From Nisaea nitritireducens (GTDB lineage: Bacteria; Pseudomonadota; Alphaproteobacteria; Thalassobaculales; Thalassobaculaceae): 64,000 nucleotides of DNA. This document shows, in pieces, positions 15,561-23,386 of the stretch (position 1 is its first letter; the number at the start of each line of letters is the position of its first letter). The stretch is taken from positions 24,753-88,752 of the forward strand of contig NZ_JACZFS010000020.1 in the NCBI RefSeq assembly GCF_014904795.1, read 5' to 3'. A program made the position numbers and the translations under genes. The notes beneath the pieces were generated by a model. It did no database searches and had not been told where the DNA came from. It saw nothing but the letters and a program-made list of their open reading frames with translations.

Positions 15561-16682
15561 ATGCTTGTCGATATCGCCGTTATCGGGAATGGCCCGACCG
15601 CCCGCCTCGCCACCCATGCGCTCTGCGAATGCGGGGCGGATGTGGTGATGATCGGACCGGATGTCGACCGGTCCGCAGATCCGCGGACTACCGCCCTGAT
15701 GCCATCAAGCGTCGATGCACTGGATCAGCTGGGTATCGATGTCCGCACAAGGGCAACCCCGCTTCTGGATCTTCGGATTGAAACAACCGGACCGTTCGGT
15801 ATTGTCTCGGAACTGTTCACGGCGGCGGATGCCGGCGAGGCCTTCCTGGCCCAGAATCTGTTCATCCGGGACCTGATGGCCGTCATGCCGGATGTCCGGC
15901 AACACAAAGCCACGGTCACCGGCGTCCGGACGTCGGCAGACAGCGTCCGGATTGAAACGGACGACGGCCGGGAAGTAAGAGCCCGGCTGGTGGTTGCCGC
16001 CGATGGCTTGCAGTCCCTGGCGCGGGAAGCCGCAGGCATCCGGATGCGCAAGAAACCGCTCGGCCGAAGCGCCTTTTGCGTGCCGGTCCGGCTCGAGCGC
16101 CCACACGAACGGCTTTGTATCGAACGCTATGACGATACCGGCACTCTCACCCTGATCCCCGTCGCGGAGCACGACGCCTCCCTGATCACCATCGCCGCCC
16201 CGGACGAGATCGCCGCTCTTGCCACCCATTCGGACGAGACCATTGAACGCAAGCTGACACGCCGTCAGGACACATTCGGCCATATCGGGTTCGCCGGTCA
16301 GAAAGCCATTTTCCCCCTGGCTCTCGGCTTTACACCGCAACCGGCACGGGAACGGGTCATCGTGATCGGTGAGAGCGCGCATATCGCGCCGCCGATCGCT
16401 GCCCAGGGCTGGAACATGTCAGTTCGGGACATCATGACCTTGAAGTCCCTCCTCGCCACCGCCACTGCCAATGGTGACGATATCGGCAGCCAGGAGGTGC
16501 TCGATGCCTATGCGCCCCGCCGTCAGCTTGACGTTGCCGGACGATTGTCCGCCATCGGCGCACTTGCAGGTGTCGCCACCCGCCCGGCCGGACCGCAGAA
16601 ACTGATCCGACAGGCAGGTCTCGCCGCCATTGGCCAGTTCAGCGGTTTGAAACGCGGCCTGATGCGCGCGGGCCTCAGATAA
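15561..16682 (+). CDS. UbiH/UbiF/COQ6-family FAD-dependent hydroxylase
   Basis: 373 residues of the class A flavoprotein hydroxylase fold. Visible features are the N-terminal dinucleotide motif VIGNGPTARLA (the third Gly of GxGxxG is Ala), the DG motif RLVVAADGLQS near residue 150, and the FAD ribityl-binding segment GESAHIAPPIAAQGWNMSVRD near residue 275, a variant of GDAAHxxxPxxGQG. Relatives hydroxylate the aromatic ring of ubiquinone precursors, and alphaproteobacteria use several such enzymes of mixed regiospecificity. It stands alone, followed two bases later by the broken gene at 16685. A role in ubiquinone synthesis is likely but not proven. Confidence 0.83.
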   Translation: MLVDIAVIGNGPTARLATHALCECGADVVMIGPDVDRSADPRTTALMPSSVDALDQLGIDVRTRATPLLDLRIETTGPFGIVSELFTAADAGEAFLAQNLFIRDLMAVMPDVRQHKATVTGVRTSADSVRIETDDGREVRARLVVAADGLQSLAREAAGIRMRKKPLGRSAFCVPVRLERPHERLCIERYDDTGTLTLIPVAEHDASLITIAAPDEIAALATHSDETIERKLTRRQDTFGHIGFAGQKAIFPLALGFTPQPARERVIVIGESAHIAPPIAAQGWNMSVRDIMTLKSLLATATANGDDIGSQEVLDAYAPRRQLDVAGRLSAIGALAGVATRPAGPQKLIRQAGLAAIGQFSGLKRGLMRAGLR

Positions 16683-16684
16683 AC

Positions 16685-17329
16685 ATGCGGCCGGCTTCCG
16701 CCGCCCTCATGTCTCTCGCGCTGGCTCTGGCAAGCCCAGCCGTGGGAGCCACCATCCAGAAGACGGATCTGCCTCCGCCCCTCTCCCGCCTTACCTTCGG
16801 TATGACGGTCAGCGATGCATCCAGCGCCGTGCCGGAGGCGCACCTCCTAAAACCCGGTATTGATTTCGGCCAGCTGAAAGGCCGGCTCGTGGTACCGGAG
16901 GCAAAGGCATTCGGCTCCGATTTCCGCATCTATCTACAATTCGACCAAGCGAACCGGTTGCGGCAGATCCTGCTCGAACGACGGCACGCGGCGGCAACCA
17001 GAAGGAGTGCCGGAGAAATTCAGCGCAGCCTGATGGCTAAATTGGGAAAACCGGACGAGACATGTCTTCCCGCACTGGCGACGCCAGCAGCAGCCAGGAT
17101 CACCTGAAAGGAGGAAAACTGGATACTGTCCCTGATCGGGTTCGACGATCTCGGCCTCGGTATCCTGACCGAAGATGCCGACAGGGCAGACCCGCTTGAG
17201 GTCAAACCTCTCGGCCGTAGCCGGAAAGAGCAATTGCGCAGCCGCCAGCAGCGAAACTTGCCGCGCCGCATTCTGATCCGTATTCACGGCGCAGAAGACC
17301 GGGCGCTCAAGCCGCCAGCCTGCGATTAA
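16685..17329 (+). pseudogene. Small secreted protein gene interrupted by an in-frame TGA
   Basis: The frame opens with a signal peptide (MRPASAALMSLALALASPAVGA), continues 140 codons and stops at TGA 17105-17107. The same frame then stays open, with the same GC-rich third positions, for 73 more codons to TAA 17327-17329. That segment includes KEENWILSLIGFDDLG, ILTEDADRADPLEV and a basic LPRRILIRIHG tail. A single-base change of TGG, CGA, GGA or TCA to TGA would explain it, so this looks like a recent nonsense mutation, or a sequencing error, in a protein of about 214 residues. A functional 140-residue product is the alternative. No function is recognised. It starts two bases after the FAD hydroxylase and was probably cotranscribed. 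Confidence 0.6.
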
Positions 17330-17725
17330 ACGCTAGGGAATCCCGAACCATACGGTGCCGATGGCAGGCCTGAAGCCCGTCAGCGGCGCCGCACGCCGAG
17401 ATATGCTCCCGCAAGAAAAGGTGAGCTTAACATTGTTCCAACGCCTGCCGTGCCAAGACATGCCAATAATAACGCGACGGACTCAATATCCATTCACGTA
17501 CTCAAACAATATAACTGATAATTATTTATTTTTTACTACCATCAATTAGAAAAATAAAAGAAAGAGGCTCATTATTTGAATATATTGCGTATAATAAATG
17601 ACATTTCAATTTCATAAATGTGACGAACATTTTATCACGCCGCCGTGTATCGACTTGACAGGACCAGTCACGGCAGTATGTGCTCTAACCATCATCACAG
17701 CAGAAACAGCCGGAATTTCAACAGG
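17330..17725. other. AT-rich intergenic island, no supported gene
   Basis: About 395 bases. The part from roughly 17480 to 17640 is strikingly AT-rich for this window (for example TATTTATTTTTTAC, ATAATAAATGAC). No convincing ORF, tRNA or inverted terminal repeats were seen. Plausible contents are the promoter of the creatininase/RibD pair and the scar of an insertion next to the broken gene upstream. A frame open from 17645 could add 27 codons to the creatininase, but they look non-conserved. Confidence 0.5.
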
Positions 17726-18532
17726 ATGCCAATCAGGACGTGGGGCCATCTGACCACTGTTGAGGTCGCAGCGCTCGATCCGGCGCGCACCGTCGCAGTG
17801 CTTCCCGTGGGTGCTATCGAGCAGCATGGCCCACACCTGCCGCTGGCAACCGACATCCTGATCTCCGAAGGCATTCTTGCGGCCGCGGCCGAACGGGTTG
17901 CCACTGATTTAGATTTGATCCGGCTGCCTTCCCAGTCTGTCGGTCTTAGCCCGGAGCATATGAATTTCGTCGGCACGCTCACCCATGAAGCCGAGACCCT
18001 GCTCGCCTCCTGGACGGAAATCGGCATGTCCGTCTCTGCGGCCGGATTGCGCAAGCTGATCATCCTGAACAGCCATGGCGGCCAGCCCCAGATCGTCGAT
18101 CTGGTGACACAGCGGCTCCGCAGCGAGGCCGGGATGCTGGCCGTGCGGGCGAACAGCTTCCGCTTCGACCTGCCGCCGGACCTGATCGCCGAGAACGAGC
18201 GGGCATTCGGCCTGCATGGCGGCCAAATCGAAACCGCTTTGATGCTGGCGCTTCACCCGGAGCTGGTGCGCCGGGACAAGATAGCGAACTTTCCGAACCA
18301 AGCGGCGGACCGCATCCGCACGGCGAAACGCCTCGGCCTTTCCGGTGCCGGCGGTTATGCTTGGAACGCGGAGGATTTGAACCCGGAAGGCGCGACCGGC
18401 AATGCCAGTCTGGCAACGGCGGAACAGGGGACAGCCCTGCTCGCCGCCTATGCGACCCAGCTTGCCGACCTGATCGCCGATGTCGCGGACTGGCCGGTCG
18501 AGGGCGGTGAGCCGTTCGGCGCGGCACCATGA
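17726..18532 (+). CDS. Creatininase-family amidohydrolase (ArfB/formamide-hydrolase-like)
   Basis: 268 residues from MPIRTWGHLT. The creatininase fold is clear: VGAIEQHGPHLPLATD supplies Glu, His and Asp metal ligands, LNSHGGQ supplies His, and LHGGQIETALM supplies the last Glu, so the two-metal site looks complete. The family includes creatininase, mycofactocin MftE, an inositol-pathway hydrolase, and archaeal ArfB, which removes formate from the GTP-derived FAPy intermediate of riboflavin synthesis. A RibD-type reductase gene overlaps its end by four bases (ATGA), which mirrors the archaeal ArfB/ArfC pairing and favours a formamidopyrimidine-like substrate. That is an inference from context. 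Start choice is moderately certain; upstream ATG and GTG codons exist. Confidence 0.85.
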   Translation: MPIRTWGHLTTVEVAALDPARTVAVLPVGAIEQHGPHLPLATDILISEGILAAAAERVATDLDLIRLPSQSVGLSPEHMNFVGTLTHEAETLLASWTEIGMSVSAAGLRKLIILNSHGGQPQIVDLVTQRLRSEAGMLAVRANSFRFDLPPDLIAENERAFGLHGGQIETALMLALHPELVRRDKIANFPNQAADRIRTAKRLGLSGAGGYAWNAEDLNPEGATGNASLATAEQGTALLAAYATQLADLIADVADWPVEGGEPFGAAP

Positions 18533-19281
18533 GCGGCGACTGGTCGAGCATTCTTGCGCTGCTTGGCAAGGTCAGCGGCACGAACCCGCAAGACGCGCGG
18601 TCAGATGACGATATTCCCTGGCAGCTCTACCGCGATCTCGCCCGGGACTGTATGGAACGCCCCCTTGTCATCGCCCAGATCGGCCAGAGCCTCGATGGCA
18701 GGATCGCGACCGCCAGCGGCCATTCCCACTATATCAACGGCCCCGAAAGTCTCGACCACCTGCACCGCCTGAGGGCCATTGCCGATGCCGTGATCGTCGG
18801 CGCCAACACGGCGGTCCTGGACAATCCCCGGCTCACGACTCGGCGCGTCACCGGGCCAAACCCGGTACGTGTGGTGATCGATCCGAAAAGGCGCGTTCCG
18901 GCAGAGCACGCCCTGCTGGCGGAACCCGACGCCGAGACTTTGCTGGTGACCGGCCTCGATATTTCCGAACTGCCGCCGCACTGCTCCGCCCTTGCTCAGG
19001 CAACCGGTGCCGAACAGGTTGCGCCGGACCGGCTTCTGGAACAGCTTCGCAGCAAGGGACTGCGCACCATCCTGATCGAAGGCGGCGGAAATACGATTTC
19101 ACGTTTCCTGAGTGCGGACCTGATAGACCGGCTGCACATCGCCGTTGCCCCAATGCTGATCGGCTCCGGCCGCCCGGGTCTTGTCCTGCCGGAGATTGAA
19201 ACGCTTGCGGAAGCGCGGCGTTTCGAGGCTCAAACCTACAAACTGGGGTCGGATACCCTGTTTGACTGCCGGCTCAGCTGA
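18529..19281 (+). CDS. Stand-alone RibD C-terminal reductase-domain protein
   Basis: 250 residues. A non-conserved extension of about 45 residues precedes a complete RibD_C/dihydrofolate-reductase-like domain: VIAQIGQSLDGRIAT, NGPESLDHLHRLRA, VGANTAVLDNPRLTTR, TILIEGGGNTISRFL and HIAVAPMLIGSG. There is no cytidine-deaminase-like domain, so it is not bifunctional RibD. Homologues reduce the ribosyl group of pyrimidine intermediates with NADPH (ArfC, RIB7) or act in related natural-product pathways. It is translationally coupled to the creatininase-family gene. Its stop lies inside the convergent methyltransferase gene end (eight-base overlap). The likely substrate is a GTP-derived pyrimidine, but this is unproven. 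Confidence 0.88.
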   Translation: MSGDWSSILALLGKVSGTNPQDARSDDDIPWQLYRDLARDCMERPLVIAQIGQSLDGRIATASGHSHYINGPESLDHLHRLRAIADAVIVGANTAVLDNPRLTTRRVTGPNPVRVVIDPKRRVPAEHALLAEPDAETLLVTGLDISELPPHCSALAQATGAEQVAPDRLLEQLRSKGLRTILIEGGGNTISRFLSADLIDRLHIAVAPMLIGSGRPGLVLPEIETLAEARRFEAQTYKLGSDTLFDCRLS

Positions 19282-20083
19282 GAGGCGGCGTGGCGAAATG
19301 GTCGCGATGGCCAACACGGATCTTAGCTTCCGGCTGCGCATACAAGGTTTCAGCCCAAGCCTCGAAATCACGAACCCTCTCCGGCGCCATCTCGGACGCG
19401 GCCTCAACCCAACCGCCCACCAGCTCGCGCGTGCCTGGATCACCGGGTGCGACGATCCAGTCGCTCTCCCCATCCCGCACATCATAGGCACGTGCGGCGA
19501 GACCGGCGGACAGTGCGGCTGACGCATCAGGGCCAAGCGCCGGACCGAACCCCTTGTCCGTCCGCTGGTGCCGGTTCACAAGGTCCCTCACTTCCGCAAG
19601 CGTCTCTTGATCGGTACCGGCCTCAATCCGCCCGTCATAGGTCAGAACGGCCAGCAGGGCCGTTCCTTCGTCTGCCAGCGCATCGAGCAAATTGTCGAGC
19701 CAGTCTTGCGAAGCCAGATCGAACAGCGCGGAGGCCGTGACAAGGTCGGCCGCCACGACCAGCTTTGCCAGATCGGCGTGTGCGAGATCCGTCACTTCGG
19801 CGACCAGCGAGTCGCCCGGCTTCAAATCGGCAGTCCGCTCCGCGCTGGCCAGCAATGCCTGATCGCTATCAACCAGCATCCAGTCCACCGGCGCCGGTAG
19901 CAGCGGTGCGAGATGGCGTTGGTTGTTCCCGTTCCCGGCCCCGAGATCGACGACCCGGAGACGTTGCCCGTCCGGTGCGCGTTTGCGGGCCCATCCGACC
20001 AGCGCATCCTCTACGCTCCGGCTCCGGGCCGGGCTGTCCCAGGCCGCGCGGGCACTGAGCCAGGCGTCAGAGAACCCGCTCAC
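19274..20083 (-). CDS. Class I SAM-dependent methyltransferase-like protein
   Basis: 269 residues with a Rossmann methyltransferase core. Motif I is VVDLGAGNGNNQRHL near residue 45, followed by WMLVDSDQALL (acidic end of strand 2), VTDLAH, and the DLVTASALFDLAS strand-4 region. No substrate-specific domain is evident. It starts with GTG overlapping the glycosyltransferase stop by four bases (GTGA), so it is the last gene of the dehydrogenase-QueD-like-GT-MT operon. Its likely role is methyl transfer onto the operon's product, inferred from neighbourhood only. Confidence 0.83.
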   Translation of the reverse strand: MSGFSDAWLSARAAWDSPARSRSVEDALVGWARKRAPDGQRLRVVDLGAGNGNNQRHLAPLLPAPVDWMLVDSDQALLASAERTADLKPGDSLVAEVTDLAHADLAKLVVAADLVTASALFDLASQDWLDNLLDALADEGTALLAVLTYDGRIEAGTDQETLAEVRDLVNRHQRTDKGFGPALGPDASAALSAGLAARAYDVRDGESDWIVAPGDPGTRELVGGWVEAASEMAPERVRDFEAWAETLYAQPEAKIRVGHRDHFATPPLS

Positions 20084-21159
20084 TGCAGTATCACCCCATC
20101 CACCGCCCTCTGGAATGCCGCCTTGGCCCTCGCCCAGTCGGACAGCGTGGCCGCCGCCACGACGGACCGTCCGGCCAGTTGTACCCGCTGCTCACCATCG
20201 CCAAGCACATCGCGCAAGGCATCGGTCAATGCCCCGGCTTCACCGGCAGGCACCAGCCGTGCCGCCGCGCGCACCGCATCGGCAACCGCGCCCTCATGCG
20301 TCGTCACAACCGGCAGCCCGGCGGCGACGGCATCCGCGAGGGCCATGCCGAACCCTTCGTGATGTGTCGCCGACAGAAACAGCCCGGCAGTGCCATGCAT
20401 CCCGGAGAAGGCCTCATCCGCCACCTCGCCATGCAGCGTGACCCGATCCTCCAGACCAAGCTCGACGATCAGGGAGTCCAGTTCCGCCGCATGTGCCTCG
20501 TCCCGGGCGGCTCCGACGATGTCGAGCTGCCAGTCGAGGTCGCGGCAATTGGCCAGAGCCCGCAAGGCGATGTCATGCCCCTTGCGCCGTGTCAGCGTGC
20601 CGACCGAGAGAATGCGAAGCGGCCCATCTGCCGGGCGCTTTTCGACCGACGACACCCAGTTGGAAATTCCGGGCTCGACCGCATGGACCGAAGACGGGTG
20701 CACACCGAAATCCGCCAGCCGCTCCGCCGTGCGGCGACTTGAAACGACAACCCGTGCCACTTCATTCAGCACGGCTTTCTCCGCCTGGAAGAATGCCTCC
20801 TGCTCCGCCATGCTGAGGCCGGTCTCATCGGCCAGCGGATGGTGGATCATGGCCACGATATCGAGCCGGGAGGCATGCCGGAAAACCGCTTGGCCGAGTG
20901 CCGTGAGTGCCAGACCGTCTATCACGCAACGGGTCCGGTCCGGCAGGCCCGACAGCACTGCCGCTCCGGCCGCGACATCGTAGGGAGCGGCTCTCGGAAA
21001 ATCGCCGGCAAGCTCATGCACCATGCCAAGACGTCCGGCTGCCTTCAGCCCGTCAACCATGTGACGGTCATAGATGAACCCGCCGGTCAGCGTTTCCAAT
21101 GGACCCGGGACGATGAAATGGACCGGCGGCTCCGTGCCCTTGAACGGGTCCGCGCTCAC
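20080..21159 (-). CDS. Family 4-type (GT-B) glycosyltransferase
   Basis: 359 residues. The N-terminal half begins with the GT-B opening [23 protein letters not shown]. The C-terminal nucleotide-sugar domain has [20 protein letters not shown] and the donor-site segment [19 protein letters not shown]. The usual EX7E pair reads E-x7-D here. It starts with GTG overlapping the QueD-like stop by four bases and ends overlapping the methyltransferase start. Surface polysaccharide genes are absent nearby, so the acceptor is more likely a small molecule made by the neighbouring pterin/flavin-type enzymes. Cyanobacterial pterin glucosyltransferases are a precedent. The donor sugar is unknown. Confidence 0.87.
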   Translation of the reverse strand: MSADPFKGTEPPVHFIVPGPLETLTGGFIYDRHMVDGLKAAGRLGMVHELAGDFPRAAPYDVAAGAAVLSGLPDRTRCVIDGLALTALGQAVFRHASRLDIVAMIHHPLADETGLSMAEQEAFFQAEKAVLNEVARVVVSSRRTAERLADFGVHPSSVHAVEPGISNWVSSVEKRPADGPLRILSVGTLTRRKGHDIALRALANCRDLDWQLDIVGAARDEAHAAELDSLIVELGLEDRVTLHGEVADEAFSGMHGTAGLFLSATHHEGFGMALADAVAAGLPVVTTHEGAVADAVRAAARLVPAGEAGALTDALRDVLGDGEQRVQLAGRSVVAAATLSDWARAKAAFQRAVDGVILQ

Positions 21160-21554
21160 AGCATCCCCTCATAGGAAGCCCAGGCGATGTGGGATTCGTG
21201 CAGGGTGACCTTCATGGAGGCGAGCTCCTTCGCGCCTTCGCCAAGCTCTCCGGCCGCAATCGCGCCCGCCATCCGGTCAAAGATGTGCCGGGCCAGAAAC
21301 TCGGTCGTCGTGTTCTCTCCGGCGAATTCCGGCAGATCGTCCAGATTACGGTAGCCGAGCGGCTCCAGCACCGCTTTCAGCCGCTCCGAGGCGGCGCCGA
21401 TATCGACCACCAGATTATCCGCATCCAGCTCCGCCCGGCGGAATTCCACGTCGATCACATAGGTCGCGCCGTGCAGCCGCTGGGCCGGGCCGAAGGTTTC
21501 GGAATTGAAGCTGTGCGCGATCATGACATGGTCGCGAACGGTGAGTGCGTACAT
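21156..21554 (-). CDS. QueD/6-pyruvoyltetrahydropterin synthase-fold protein with altered active site
   Basis: 132 residues from [20 protein letters not shown] lies 11 bases before the ATG. The T-fold pattern is recognisable: His14 in AHSF, LHGATY, LVVDIG, an [16 protein letters not shown] segment, and Glu in TLHES. By manual alignment the canonical C-x3-HGH reads A-x3-HGA, so the catalytic Cys is Ala24 and the third zinc ligand is Ala30. The L-D-H motif reads L-G-Y (67-68). It is therefore unlikely to act as a normal carboxytetrahydropterin synthase, though it may bind a pterin or run a different reaction. It is 13 bases downstream of the dehydrogenase gene and overlaps the glycosyltransferase start. 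Confidence 0.82.
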   Translation of the reverse strand: MYALTVRDHVMIAHSFNSETFGPAQRLHGATYVIDVEFRRAELDADNLVVDIGAASERLKAVLEPLGYRNLDDLPEFAGENTTTEFLARHIFDRMAGAIAAGELGEGAKELASMKVTLHESHIAWASYEGML

Positions 21555-21567
21555 TGAAATACTCCGG

Positions 21568-22566
21568 TCAGTCAGAATAACGAATGCGATGGCAGAGCGT
21601 TTCAGGTGCTCCGGCGACAAGTCCCGCCAGTACCTCCGGCAGAGCTTCGAACGGGCTTTCATCGGTGATGAGAATGTCCAGCGCCGGATCGTCCAGCAGC
21701 GTCAGCGCCTCGGCCAGACGCTCGGCGTGCCGCGCCTGCTCCCGGCGGGACGGCGCCACGGCACCGACCTGGGAGGCCTGGATGGTCAGACGCTGGGAAT
21801 GGAAGGCGCCGCCAAGCGGCAGGGAAACCTCTCGGTCGCCATACCAGCTCAACTCGATAATGGTCGCCTCGAAGGCCGCGAGGTCGAGCGCCGTGCGCAA
21901 TCCGGCCTCGGTCGCGCTGGCATGGAAAAGCAAGCTGAACTTCTCCAACTGCGTGCCGGTCTCCGCAAAGTGCAGGCCAAGCTGCTCCGCCACCGCTTTA
22001 CGGCTTTCGACCGGGTCAATCACCCAGACCTCCGCCCCCCAGAACCGGCGGGCGAGATAGCCGGTGAGCAAACCGACCATGCCGCCACCGATGACGGCAA
22101 TCCGGCCGGTGCGTGCCGCTTCAGCATCCCAGACCGCGTTCAGCGCCGTTTCCATATTGGCGGCCAGCACGGCCCGCTCAGGCGTCACGCCTTCCGGCAC
22201 AGGAATGGCCGCAGCGGCCGGCAACACGAAGCGGGTCTGGTGCGGGTAGAGCGCAAAAATTAACGACCCCGGTTCAAGCGCCGCCCCTTCGACAACACGA
22301 GCAACGGCGGCATAGCCGTATTTCACCGGCCCCGGAAATTGCCCCTCCTGAAACGGACAGGCCATGCGCCCCCACTCGGACTCCGGCACGCCGCCCCGGA
22401 AGACTAGACTCTCAGTGCCCTTGCTGACGGCGGAATAAACAGTTTCCGCGAGCACCTCATCCGGCCCCGGCGTAGCAAGTGCCGCCGCCCTGATCTCGCC
22501 CCGGCCATCGCCGAGAGACCAGAACGCCCGCGCGCCGTCCGTTGCTGCTTTATCCTGCCCCATCAT
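21568..22566 (-). CDS. MDR-superfamily dehydrogenase without obvious zinc ligands
   Basis: About 332 residues from [11 protein letters not shown] (the tandem ATG codons at 22566/22563 follow AAGGCGGAG; GTG 22590 is an alternative). The N-terminal GroES-like part has [17 protein letters not shown]. The central Rossmann part has [19 protein letters not shown] and [18 protein letters not shown]. The catalytic-zinc Cys/His-Glu motif and the structural-zinc Cys cluster are absent; only two Cys are present. The layout resembles BchC-like or other zinc-independent MDR reductases. It is the first gene of the operon with the QueD-like protein, glycosyltransferase and methyltransferase, and probably performs a redox step on the same metabolite. 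Confidence 0.83.
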   Translation of the reverse strand: MMGQDKAATDGARAFWSLGDGRGEIRAAALATPGPDEVLAETVYSAVSKGTESLVFRGGVPESEWGRMACPFQEGQFPGPVKYGYAAVARVVEGAALEPGSLIFALYPHQTRFVLPAAAAIPVPEGVTPERAVLAANMETALNAVWDAEAARTGRIAVIGGGMVGLLTGYLARRFWGAEVWVIDPVESRKAVAEQLGLHFAETGTQLEKFSLLFHASATEAGLRTALDLAAFEATIIELSWYGDREVSLPLGGAFHSQRLTIQASQVGAVAPSRREQARHAERLAEALTLLDDPALDILITDESPFEALPEVLAGLVAGAPETLCHRIRYSD

Positions 22567-22688
22567 CTCCGCCTTATTGGAAGACGCCACAAAACCCTAC
22601 AGGGGAGGCCTAGTCTGTTGTGCCCCCGCATGCAGCAAAAACTATCGTGAGCGGGATGTTTCCCCGCGCCGCGCCCTCCTCCCCGAAA

Positions 22689-22740
22689 CGTCATTCCCGC
22701 GCACGCGGAGACCTAGGGAACATGGGCGCGACCCTATGAT
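22689..22740. repeat. REP-like palindromic intergenic element (degenerate copy)
   Basis: It begins CGTCATTCCCGCGCA, identical over 15 bases to the element at 24456, followed by a degenerate complementary arm and GACCTAGGGAACATG. CGTCATTCCCGCG...GGCGGGAA elements are common dispersed extragenic repeats in alphaproteobacteria. The remaining gap from 22567 to 22816 holds nothing else recognisable. Confidence 0.6.
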
Positions 22741-22816
22741 CGCCCAGGTCCCGGCTCTCCGGCCAGAGTGACGATTTTGGATATCAGCAGAGGGATCAGC
22801 ATTCCAAACTGATTAA

Positions 22817-23344
22817 TTACACCCCGCAGCCAAGACGATACTTTAAGTCTACGGGCGGAAATGAAACCCAGTCCACAGCATCAAAGACGACGTCAAAAGG
22901 GGTAATAGGCCGCGATGCCAATTCGATTGCTTGCTGCCGGTTGTCTGCAGCGACATCCATGGCAAGCGTACAGTGAGGCACCCAACTCTCTGGCCGGTAA
23001 TGCGCGCGGCAGGACTGGAAATATCTCTGTCGATGAAGGGCAACGTGAAACGCAAACAGCTCTTCTGGCGAAGATGGGGCGGCCCAGATGACCAGTGGAT
23101 CAGTATCGAACCATCGGATGCGATCAAAAGTCAGGCGTATTGGAGACATCCCCCCGAATACAGACCTGATTAAACCTTCGGCAGTGCTCGTGTTACTCTC
23201 ATCCCAAACCGCAAAAGTGATGTGAGGCGGATAATCGAGACCAGACATAGTTGGCGCATTCTCCAGCGAACCGAAGTCTCGCCACAACTGGCGAACACGA
23301 TCCGCACTCACATTGTTTGATGAAAGGGAAATCGCGTGCGCCAT
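22817..23344 (-). CDS. 2H phosphoesterase superfamily (2'-5' RNA ligase-like) protein
   Basis: 175 residues with the two catalytic H-x-T/S motifs of the LigT/2H fold: YPPHITFAV near residue 40 and WVPHCTLAM near residue 122, at the spacing expected. Members hydrolyse or form 2',5' or cyclic phosphodiester bonds in RNA fragments or nucleotides. It is a lone gene in a minus-strand run, 43 bases from the next upstream gene, lying between two REP-like elements. Base composition looks less GC-rich than its neighbours, which would fit later acquisition. The substrate is unknown. Confidence 0.82.
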   Translation of the reverse strand: MAHAISLSSNNVSADRVRQLWRDFGSLENAPTMSGLDYPPHITFAVWDESNTSTAEGLIRSVFGGMSPIRLTFDRIRWFDTDPLVIWAAPSSPEELFAFHVALHRQRYFQSCRAHYRPESWVPHCTLAMDVAADNRQQAIELASRPITPFDVVFDAVDWVSFPPVDLKYRLGCGV

Positions 23345-23386
23345 TGATGAGCTTTCTCAATCTTGGTTGAAAGGGCTCCATTTCTT

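Noticed and set aside
16934..17287. Minus-strand frame over the broken secreted-protein gene
   Set aside because: Shadow frame with Cys/Arg-rich sequence; the plus strand shows signal peptide and consistent wobble bias across the TGA.
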